Shown here: positions 14,423 through 20,704 of the stretch, piece after piece
How the letters are laid out: the number at the start of each line of letters is the position of its first letter
How positions within the stretch are numbered: the stretch's first letter is position 1
DNA from: a virus
Length of the DNA stretch: 38,073 nucleotides
IMG/VR virus record: IMGVR_UViG_3300027969_003452
Location: 1 to 38,073 of that record
Strand: one strand, 5' to 3'
Position numbers and translations under genes: made by a program
Notes under the pieces: generated by a model
What the model saw: only the letters and a program-made list of their open reading frames with translations
Told to the model about the DNA's origin: nothing
The model's database searches: none

Positions 14423-14722
14423 ATGACAACAGCAACCGTAATCGAAGAAAAAGTAGTGGTAGCATTACAACCACCAAAATTGTGGAAAGTAATCTTCCTC
14501 AATGACGAACAAACTCCAATGGAACTTGTAATACAACTTCTCACACAAGTTTTTAAACATACAGAAACCCGTGCGAAAGAGATCACTTTAGAAATTCATA
14601 ATACTGGTAGCGGCATCGCTGGAGTTTACCCTTATGAGATTGCCGAACAGCGTGGTGTAGAAGCCACAACAATCGCTCGAGCTAACGGATCGCCTTTACG
14701 TATCCAGGTTGAGGAAGAGTGA
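14423..14722 (+). CDS. clpS: ClpS, adaptor of the ClpAP protease
   Basis: 99 residues. The core LWKVIFLNDEQTPMELVIQL matches the ClpS N-degron binding fold (usual form LLNDDYTPMEFVV), followed by a helix with KEITLEIHNTGSGIAGVYPYEIAEQ. ClpS delivers proteins with N-terminal Leu, Phe, Trp or Tyr to ClpA. The flexible N-terminal tail needed for delivery is short but present. A phage ClpS may steer host proteolysis during infection. A separate ClpP-like protein is encoded at 33322. GGAGAG stands before the ATG. Confidence 0.9.
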   Translation: MTTATVIEEKVVVALQPPKLWKVIFLNDEQTPMELVIQLLTQVFKHTETRAKEITLEIHNTGSGIAGVYPYEIAEQRGVEATTIARANGSPLRIQVEEE

Positions 14723-14732
14723 TATATACGTT

Positions 14733-15296
14733 ATGAGCAATTTAAAAGAACTTACCAAAGACAGTCATACAAACGCAGAGCGTCAAGAATTCGTTAAAAT
14801 TCTTTTTTCTGGAACTATTGATCCTAAGCTGTATGCAACCTATTTAAAAAATCAACACCCTCAATACGAAATCCTAGAAGTCTGTGCAATGCCAAAAGGT
14901 CTGCTAACAGGTCTTCCAGATATTCGTCGAGCTCCAAAAATCTTAGAGGACTTTAGAGAACTATGGGGCGACAACAATGACGTCAATCCTAGACTCTGTC
15001 CTGTAACTCACGAATACGTAAAATATATCTTAAGTATCAAAGACCAACCAGAAAAACTTATGGCACATATCTATGTTCGTCATATGGGTGATTTGGCAGG
15101 TGGTCAAATGATCGCTAAGAAAGTTCCAGGCAAAGGTCAGTACTATCAATTTGCCGAACCAGAAGCACTTAAAGTTGCTATCCGTGAACGACTAACAGAT
15201 GAGATGGCTGAAGAAGCAAAAGTCTGTTTTGATTTTGCAAAACGCTTTTTCCAAGAAATGATGGACATTGCTAATGAAGACTTCCCAAAGCAGTAA
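14733..15296 (+). CDS. Heme oxygenase (phage Ho1 type)
   Basis: 187 residues. LTKDSHTNAERQEF contains His12, the expected proximal heme ligand (as in the VHTQAE segment of HO-1). HIYVRHMGDLAGGQMIAKK is the distal-helix heme oxygenase signature with its glycines intact. The enzyme opens heme to biliverdin IX-alpha, releasing CO and iron, using reduced ferredoxin or a similar donor. The next gene overlaps it by 23 bases and encodes a bilin reductase, so biliverdin is passed on. ATG 14733 is ten bases after the clpS stop. Cyanophages carry homologues, but this window shows no photosynthesis genes. Confidence 0.92.
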   Translation: MSNLKELTKDSHTNAERQEFVKILFSGTIDPKLYATYLKNQHPQYEILEVCAMPKGLLTGLPDIRRAPKILEDFRELWGDNNDVNPRLCPVTHEYVKYILSIKDQPEKLMAHIYVRHMGDLAGGQMIAKKVPGKGQYYQFAEPEALKVAIRERLTDEMAEEAKVCFDFAKRFFQEMMDIANEDFPKQ

Positions 15297-15969
15297 AGTA
15301 TGGGATACGCTGATAGATATACAACATCTATTAGAAGAAAACTTTGATCGTACAGGAATAGAGATCAATGAACCAGGTATGGATCGATTTAATCAACCTG
15401 GTTGGGTCAATAGAGTTTGGACTAGCTTTAAGTATCGCCGCGCTCACGTTGACGTGGTCGATGCTCGTGAAACTAAGGGCCTATGGATGATGCACTGTTG
15501 CATCTTTCCACATACACATAATCCAGCACCAATCTACGGCTTTGATGTTATAGCAGGCCAGAATAAAATTACAGGTTGCTTTCACGATTACTCAAAAGCA
15601 GGTGATCCTAACCATCCTATGATGCAATGGTTCCACGATGAAGTTGCCAAACTAGAATGGCGCAGAGAACGTGCTCTACCTGAGTGGGCCACTAACATAT
15701 TCAGCGGCAGTATGGTAGCCGCTGGCAACGTACAAGATGAAGCAGAATTGCAGCAGATAACAGATCTTGCCAAAACTACTATTGCTCACTATCTAGATAC
15801 TGTAGATGAAACCAATAACACAGCAGTTAATACAACCTGGTATCAAAATTATTACGCTCAAAATCAAAAGTGTAATCCACACACTCCCCGTGTAATGGTT
15901 AGTTTAGGCCTTAGTGAAGAAGATGTAAGAGTCTTTATACAAGAGTGCCTATTTCCTGAAATAAAATAA
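15274..15969 (+). CDS. Ferredoxin-dependent bilin reductase (PcyX/PebS-like)
   Basis: 231 residues, close to PebS (about 233). The family core is clear: IFPHTHNPAPIYGFDVIAG, then KITGCFHDYSKAGD. The Asp in PIYGFD (Asp91) appears, by eye, to match the catalytic Asp105 of PcyA and PebS. The second Asp of PebS (206, in its DKTRR segment) seems replaced, since this protein has PHTPR there; I recall phage PcyX enzymes also lacking one of the pair. The product could be phycoerythrobilin or a related bilin. It overlaps the heme oxygenase gene and has no clear ribosome binding site, so it is coupled. Subfamily assignment needs a tree. Confidence 0.85.
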   Translation: MKTSQSSKVWDTLIDIQHLLEENFDRTGIEINEPGMDRFNQPGWVNRVWTSFKYRRAHVDVVDARETKGLWMMHCCIFPHTHNPAPIYGFDVIAGQNKITGCFHDYSKAGDPNHPMMQWFHDEVAKLEWRRERALPEWATNIFSGSMVAAGNVQDEAELQQITDLAKTTIAHYLDTVDETNNTAVNTTWYQNYYAQNQKCNPHTPRVMVSLGLSEEDVRVFIQECLFPEIK

Positions 15970-15999
15970 AAATCGGCTAGTTTAAAATCCGATGCCCTG

Positions 16000-16007
16000 G
16001 GTAAATA
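16000..16007 (+). promoter_or_regulatory. Candidate late promoter box GGTAAATA before csgF
   Basis: The box lies 35 bases before the csgF ATG, between a GCCCTGGG and a CCCGGGGGC segment that can pair with each other (15994-16034). It would start the curli operon transcript. Confidence 0.4.
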
Positions 16008-16042
16008 CTTAGTAAAAGAGTAATTCCCGGGGGCGATATCGG

Positions 16043-16483
16043 ATGAATAAAATAGTATGGTTAGTACTGCTATTCCCTACAATAGCTATTAGTACACCCT
16101 TAGACTTTGGATTTAAAAGCCCGTCATTTAACGGCGTTGGCTACAGTTCTCACGTGCTTACTATTGAGAATCAAGAATTTACCCGTCAAGCGCAGGTTAA
16201 AAAAGACATTCAAGCAGCGTTAGATAAAGCAAAAGCTGACAAAGCTAATTCTAATATTTCTAAGTTTCTTAACAACTTAGAATCACGTATCTATGCACAA
16301 ATATCACAAAATTTAGCAACTGCTATGTTTGCCAATGGCGGCACTAACAGCGGTACACTAAACTTTGAAGGTAATACTATATTCTGGAGTAAAGACGGAA
16401 CGGCAGTAACAATGACAGTGACTGATGTTACAGGAAATCAGACCACTGTAGTGATACCGTTAAGTCAATTCCAATTCCAATAA
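16043..16483 (+). CDS. csgF: CsgF, curli nucleation/assembly factor
   Basis: 146 residues (E. coli CsgF is 138). A signal peptide (to about residue 18) is followed by LDFGFKSPSFNGVGY, matching the FQFRNPNFGG segment by which CsgF plugs into the CsgG channel. The C-terminal half has a helix (LNNLESRIYAQISQ) and strands (TVTDVTGNQTTVVIPLSQFQ) like the NVTDRKTGQTSTIQV part of E. coli CsgF. CsgF sits at the outer face of the CsgG pore and links secretion to fibre nucleation. The csgG gene begins one base after its stop. The ribosome binding site is poor (a G-run at 16030-16034). Confidence 0.85.
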   Translation: MNKIVWLVLLFPTIAISTPLDFGFKSPSFNGVGYSSHVLTIENQEFTRQAQVKKDIQAALDKAKADKANSNISKFLNNLESRIYAQISQNLATAMFANGGTNSGTLNFEGNTIFWSKDGTAVTMTVTDVTGNQTTVVIPLSQFQFQ

Positions 16484-16484
16484 A

Positions 16485-17660
16485 ATGAAAAAGCTCATTC
16501 TTATTATTGCGGCGGTCACCTGGTTAAATGGATGTGCAATTATCCAAACTACAGGGTTGAACGAAACTGATCCAACGGTTACTACACAGCGTGAAGGGGT
16601 AAAGAAAGAATTCGATAGTATACCTGCACCTGCTGCTGGCAAACCAGTCAGTGTAGCAGTATACGGATTTACAGATAAAACAGGACAGAGACGTCCACAG
16701 GCTAACGTGGCCAGTTTGAGCACAGCAGTTACACAGGGTGCTGAAACATTCCTAATACAAGCACTACAGGGCGTCGGAAAGGGACAATGGTTTGAAGTAG
16801 TCGAACGTGTGGGCATCGACAATCTTACTAAAGAACGTACAATTATTCGTCAGATGCGTGAAGCATACGAAGGACCTAGTGCAAAGCCGTTGATGCCAAT
16901 GCAGTTTGCCGGCATTATTATGGAAGGTGGTATTGTAGGCTACGATGCTACCACTACCAGTGGCGGCGCTGGTATGAGAATATTTGGTATTGGTAAACAG
17001 ACACAGTGGTCTACAGATACAGTTACAATAAGTTTAAGAGCAGTTAGTGTGAATACAGGCAAAGTACTAGCAGTAGTCACAGTACAAAAAACAATATTAT
17101 CAACAGCAGATTCAGCAACAGCATTAAAGTTCTTTGATGCGGGTACACAGGCATTTGAAGCAGAGGCAGGATTGACAATCAATGAGCCAGGCACATACGC
17201 AGTTAAGGCCGCAACAGAAATGGCAGTAGTAGAGTTAATCAAAGAAGGTGCCCGTAAAGGTATTTGGGATTATAAACACGAGCCAATTACAGCTCCTATC
17301 GTTCCAAAAAGCGTTGTTCCGCCAGCACCTGTAATCAGCAGTGAGATTAAGAAAGAAGTTAAAGTAGAGGAGAAGAAAGATGTCGTGGTTCAACCACAAA
17401 CCCAATCCGAAACGAAAACAGAAGCCGCACCCAGTGCCGCCACAGAAGAATTAGTGAAGTTACCGAGCGAAGCAACTTTATCCGAAGCTCAGTATGTTTA
17501 CAAAGAACCTAATGAGAAAAGTCAAAAAACTTGGCAATTTAAAAAGGGAACTGTAGTAACAATCGTAGGAGCTGAAGGCGATTGGATAGAAGTGAGAGAC
17601 GCTGAGAAGCGTAAAGGATTTGTTAAGAAGAATGTACTTCTTGATAAACACCCGAAGTAG
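16485..17660 (+). CDS. csgG: CsgG, curli secretion channel, with C-terminal SH3-like domain
   Basis: 391 residues, against 277 in E. coli. The lipoprotein signal ends in LNGC (Cys17). The CsgG domain (about 50-265) shows VAVYGFTDKTGQRRP, FEVVERVGIDNLTKER and the channel-lining segment GGAGMRIFGIGKQTQW, near-identical to the SGGVGARYFGIG-TQY region of E. coli. TVQKTILS and KGIWD follow. After a Pro/Lys/Glu linker (about 270-320) comes an SH3b-type domain (residues 320-385) with EGDWIEVRDAEKRKGFVKKN, which may bind peptidoglycan. CsgG forms the nine-subunit outer-membrane pore for curlin. The SH3 addition is unusual. Confidence 0.92.
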   Translation: MKKLILIIAAVTWLNGCAIIQTTGLNETDPTVTTQREGVKKEFDSIPAPAAGKPVSVAVYGFTDKTGQRRPQANVASLSTAVTQGAETFLIQALQGVGKGQWFEVVERVGIDNLTKERTIIRQMREAYEGPSAKPLMPMQFAGIIMEGGIVGYDATTTSGGAGMRIFGIGKQTQWSTDTVTISLRAVSVNTGKVLAVVTVQKTILSTADSATALKFFDAGTQAFEAEAGLTINEPGTYAVKAATEMAVVELIKEGARKGIWDYKHEPITAPIVPKSVVPPAPVISSEIKKEVKVEEKKDVVVQPQTQSETKTEAAPSAATEELVKLPSEATLSEAQYVYKEPNEKSQKTWQFKKGTVVTIVGAEGDWIEVRDAEKRKGFVKKNVLLDKHPK

Positions 17661-17754
17661 TGAAATAAAGTGTTAATTTTTTTACACCGAGGGGTGTTGG
17701 AATTTTAACAGTGTTGTAAAAATAACAGCATAGCATTATTATTTCAGAGTGCTA

Positions 17755-17762
17755 GTTAAATA
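17755..17762 (+). promoter_or_regulatory. Candidate late promoter box GTTAAATA before curlin gene
   Basis: The 205-base gap 17661-17865 holds weak hairpins after csgG, this box, and a 6-bp hairpin TTAGGA/TCCTAA (17844-17849/17858-17863). The hairpin hides the only AGGA near the curlin start, which suggests translational control. Confidence 0.35.
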
Positions 17763-17865
17763 TTTTATAACATAAAGCAGAGAACGCTATTTATTGAGGA
17801 AGGAAAAAGAGCAAGAAATCATATCAAACAAACGGGAGCGATATTAGGAATTTATTATCCTAATA

Positions 17866-18783
17866 ATGATTAAAAAAATGGTTAGAGGTCTAAAAGGCGC
17901 TGGTGAGTTGTCGAGAAAATTACTCACAATTCTGGTGGTGGCTGCAATGCCAACATTGGGCTATGCTGTTGACAATAGTATATACATTGATCAAAGTGGT
18001 GATAATGCTGTAATTAATATCACACAAGATGGTCCAAGTAATACTGTCAAAGGTATAGTGAATAACGGTCCTGGAGTGAGGGGAGTTGACGCTGCCACTA
18101 TCACCGGTGACAATACACAGATACTGATTAATCAAATTGGTTCAGGCAATACCCTGTCTTTAAAATCAGCTGGTGCTACAGAATCTGGAAAACGTGATAC
18201 CACTATTAACTACAGAATAACAGGTAACAACGCACAGGCATTTATTAATAACAATGGTGCTAGTAACCTTATTGACATTACACAGGCAGGAAACAACACC
18301 GTGTTACAATCACGTGTAACTGGTGGTCGTAACGAAGTTTCTGTTACAACTGCGGGTGACGGGGATAGTGTTATTTCTACTATCGCAGGTGACGACAACG
18401 TACAAAATATTACAAAGTCCGGAACAGTTGGTGGTAACTCAACTACTATTTCAACTACTGGCGATAGTAATACTATTGGTATCAATTTAAGTGGATATGG
18501 AAACATATTTGGTATAGAGCAATCTGGTACTAGCAACAGTATCAGTGTTGGTGGTTACGCTGGCGGAGCAATGTCTGGAAACGACAACCAAATACAACTT
18601 GTGCAAAATGGTAACAGCAACAAAATTGAGTTAGCAGTTTCCGGCGACACAAACTATATCGGTGTAAACCAAGGTTCATCAGGAGCAGGTCAAGAAGCAA
18701 AGATTAAGATTAACGGTAGTGGTAACAGCGTTAATGTTAGTCAAGGACTCAACGTCCCATTGTTAACTTTACCAACACGTTAA
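17866..18783 (+). CDS. Curlin-repeat amyloid protein (CsgA/CsgB-like)
   Basis: 305 residues. The signal peptide ends near LGYA (about residue 27), preceded by a basic N-terminus. The mature part is about ten degenerate curlin repeats of the form N-x-I-x-Q-x-G-x-x-N: IDQSGDNAVINITQDG, INQIGSGNTLSL, ITQAGNNTVLQS, IEQSGTSNSISV, LVQNGNSNKIEL and others. Each repeat would make one strand-turn-strand layer of an amyloid beta-solenoid. E. coli CsgA has five repeats, so this is a double-length subunit. Export would use CsgG. It is the main fibre candidate; whether it acts as CsgA or CsgB cannot be told. Confidence 0.85.
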   Translation: MIKKMVRGLKGAGELSRKLLTILVVAAMPTLGYAVDNSIYIDQSGDNAVINITQDGPSNTVKGIVNNGPGVRGVDAATITGDNTQILINQIGSGNTLSLKSAGATESGKRDTTINYRITGNNAQAFINNNGASNLIDITQAGNNTVLQSRVTGGRNEVSVTTAGDGDSVISTIAGDDNVQNITKSGTVGGNSTTISTTGDSNTIGINLSGYGNIFGIEQSGTSNSISVGGYAGGAMSGNDNQIQLVQNGNSNKIELAVSGDTNYIGVNQGSSGAGQEAKIKINGSGNSVNVSQGLNVPLLTLPTR

Positions 18784-18795
18784 TCGGTGGTTTAG

Positions 18796-19932
18796 ATGGA
18801 ATTAAAACGATGGTCGTTTATACTGACGATAATATTGCTGAGTATATCAGATGTATCATACTCAGCAATAGGAACCGTAACGGAACAGATCAATACCCCA
18901 CCATCCATTCAAAGAAAGGCTCAGACTCTAACTGGCGCGAAAGGCACAGGCGTAGAGATGATGGATTCGGTAAGAACCACCCAGGGTAAAGTCGGCATTA
19001 CCTTTGAAGATCAAACTAAAGTACAGGTAAACGAAAACTCAAAATTAGTCATCGATGACTTTGTCTACGACCCCAAAAAAGGTACAGGTAAATTAGCACT
19101 GAATATGGCATTAGGTACTGTACGCTATGCATCGGGACAAATTGCTAAAAACAATCCACAGAATGTAGGCATCAATACCCCAAGTGCTACAGTTAGTGTC
19201 CGTGGAACAGATTTTACCGCTACTGTAGACGAATTAGGTCGTAGTACATTTATACTGTTGCCTAGCTGCCCAAGCGATCGCCTAACTAGAACAGTCAGTG
19301 ATATAGAAACAAACTGTAAGACAGGAGAAATTGTAGTTGAAAGTGATGTTGGACAGGTTATATTAAATCAACCATTCCAGGCAACTAGAGTAGACAGCAG
19401 AAGCAGCCCCCCAAGTCCTCCTGCAATTTTAAAACTCAGTGAAGGCGCTATTAACAATATGTTGATAGTTGCTCCTCCTAAGGAAATGAATCAGCAAGAT
19501 CAAAAAACTAACACAAAACTTGAAATGAAAAATGCTTTAGATATAGACTATCTAAAAGAGCAAGGCCTTGCCAACGCATTAGATGAACAACAGAAAGAAG
19601 TTTTCCAAGACAAACTAGCTCGTAATTTTCTAGATCAAAACTTCCTTGCTAACATACTTGACATTATTGACAGTATGATGAAAGCACAGATGAATGTACT
19701 AAACAATACCAGTAATAAAATGCTTCCGGACTATAATGCGCTGACAGGAGTAACTGTGGATATACAAGAACCAAAAATTACATTATTGCGTGATGATGGC
19801 AGTAATCTAATGGTTGTAACTGTACCAACTACACAGAATACCACAATGTATTTTACACAAGGTGCTATGGATACAATTAAAAATCGTGTTAACAGCGGAG
19901 GCAGCACAGTTATAACGCTGATACAGAAATGA
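18796..19932 (+). CDS. FecR-domain exported protein
   Basis: 378 residues with a signal peptide (to about residue 24, SYSA). The FecR-type domain spans about 48-165: VRTTQGKVGITFEDQTKVQV, LALNMALGTVRYASG and INTPSATVSVRGTDFTATV, the strand pattern and VRGT motif of FecR sensors. The C-terminal 180 residues are helical (MKNALDIDYLKEQGL, FLDQNFLANILDIID) and end in strands. It begins 12 bases after the curlin stop and overlaps the second curlin by ATGA. FecR-domain proteins occur next to CHASE2-cyclase genes in bacteria. It could sense curlin in the periplasm and signal to the CHASE2 domain encoded at 20705; that link is inference. Confidence 0.8.
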   Translation: MELKRWSFILTIILLSISDVSYSAIGTVTEQINTPPSIQRKAQTLTGAKGTGVEMMDSVRTTQGKVGITFEDQTKVQVNENSKLVIDDFVYDPKKGTGKLALNMALGTVRYASGQIAKNNPQNVGINTPSATVSVRGTDFTATVDELGRSTFILLPSCPSDRLTRTVSDIETNCKTGEIVVESDVGQVILNQPFQATRVDSRSSPPSPPAILKLSEGAINNMLIVAPPKEMNQQDQKTNTKLEMKNALDIDYLKEQGLANALDEQQKEVFQDKLARNFLDQNFLANILDIIDSMMKAQMNVLNNTSNKMLPDYNALTGVTVDIQEPKITLLRDDGSNLMVVTVPTTQNTTMYFTQGAMDTIKNRVNSGGSTVITLIQK

Positions 19933-20636
19933 ACAGAACAAGATACGACGATCATTATGATAGAATAATAGAATACTGGCGAAGATTTCACGCAGAAAAA
20001 CAAGCCTTATATAAAAAACAAATAATACAAGGATGTATAATTGCTTTCGGTCTATTTTCATTCCCATTTATTATTATTTTTATAATATCTTTAATGTCAG
20101 GAAGAGTATATGCGGCTGACAATTTTGTTAGCGTAGATCAAATAGGAACAGGTAATCAAACTACGGTCGTACAAGATGGTAGTGGGCATAATGCCACAGT
20201 CAAGGCAGGTGCTACATCTGATGTTGATTACAATACGTTTACAATTACACAACAAGGTGCTGCAAAAACGGCCAGCATAGAATTAAAATCCGGAGTCAGC
20301 AATACCTTTAATATACAACAAGACGGCACGGGCAATCATAGTGCAGCTATACAAAATATGATTGGCTCGGGAAACAATGTAAGTGTAACACAACAAGGGG
20401 CCGGCAGTCATATTTTTAATGTGACCAATCCTTGGAATGCTACTAACAATGGCAATACTGTAACTGCTACACAAAGCGGTGGAGTAGGCGCCGAGAAAAG
20501 ATTTGATTTAATGTTCAGTGGTGCCACTGGTGCCGGCGTTACTATCAATCAAACTAATCCCACAACACCTGATCAAGGTGGTATGAATATACAGTGTAAT
20601 CCTTGCGGATCGGGATGGTCATATACAAAGTTTTAA
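19929..20636 (+). CDS. Second curlin-repeat protein with membrane-anchored N-terminus
   Basis: 235 residues. Unlike normal curlins, it begins with about 34 charged cytoplasmic residues (MNRTRYDDHYDRIIEYWRRF) before a hydrophobic segment (about 35-57). Then come AADNFVSVDQIGTGNQTTVV and further curlin repeats (FTITQQGAAKTASI, FNIQQDGTGNHSAA, VSVTQQGAGSHIFN). The C-terminus has a two-Cys segment NIQCNPCGSGW. It may act as a minor, CsgB-like nucleator, possibly inner-membrane tethered or cleaved after VYA-A. It is coupled to the FecR gene by ATGA and followed by a strong terminator. The long N-terminus is real if the ATGA start is right; Met residues near the hydrophobic segment offer a later start. 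Confidence 0.8.
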   Translation: MNRTRYDDHYDRIIEYWRRFHAEKQALYKKQIIQGCIIAFGLFSFPFIIIFIISLMSGRVYAADNFVSVDQIGTGNQTTVVQDGSGHNATVKAGATSDVDYNTFTITQQGAAKTASIELKSGVSNTFNIQQDGTGNHSAAIQNMIGSGNNVSVTQQGAGSHIFNVTNPWNATNNGNTVTATQSGGVGAEKRFDLMFSGATGAGVTINQTNPTTPDQGGMNIQCNPCGSGWSYTKF

Positions 20637-20668
20637 GATAACACACACCGGTCATAGACTATACACAC

Positions 20669-20690
20669 GCCCTCTTCGGAGGGCTTTTTT
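20669..20690 (+). terminator. Intrinsic terminator of the curli operon
   Basis: GCCCTC (20669-20674) pairs with GAGGGC (20679-20684) around TTCG, then TTTTTT. It separates the curli genes from the cyclase gene. Confidence 0.9.
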
Positions 20691-20692
20691 AC

Positions 20693-20700
20693 GATAAATA
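20693..20700 (+). promoter_or_regulatory. Candidate late promoter box GATAAATA before cyclase
   Basis: The box starts three bases after the terminator T-run and ends four bases before the ATG at 20705, which has no ribosome binding site. A leaderless mRNA is predicted. Confidence 0.45.
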
Positions 20701-20704
20701 TTTT

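Noticed and set aside
14733-15969. Cyanophage origin because of heme oxygenase and bilin reductase
   Set aside because: No photosystem, plastocyanin or carbon-metabolism genes are seen, and PqqA, AhpD and curli genes point to a heterotrophic Gram-negative host.
17866-18783. Possible tail-fibre or adhesin repeat protein instead of curlin
   Set aside because: The Q-x-G-x-x-N spacing, signal peptide and csgF/csgG neighbours favour curlin.
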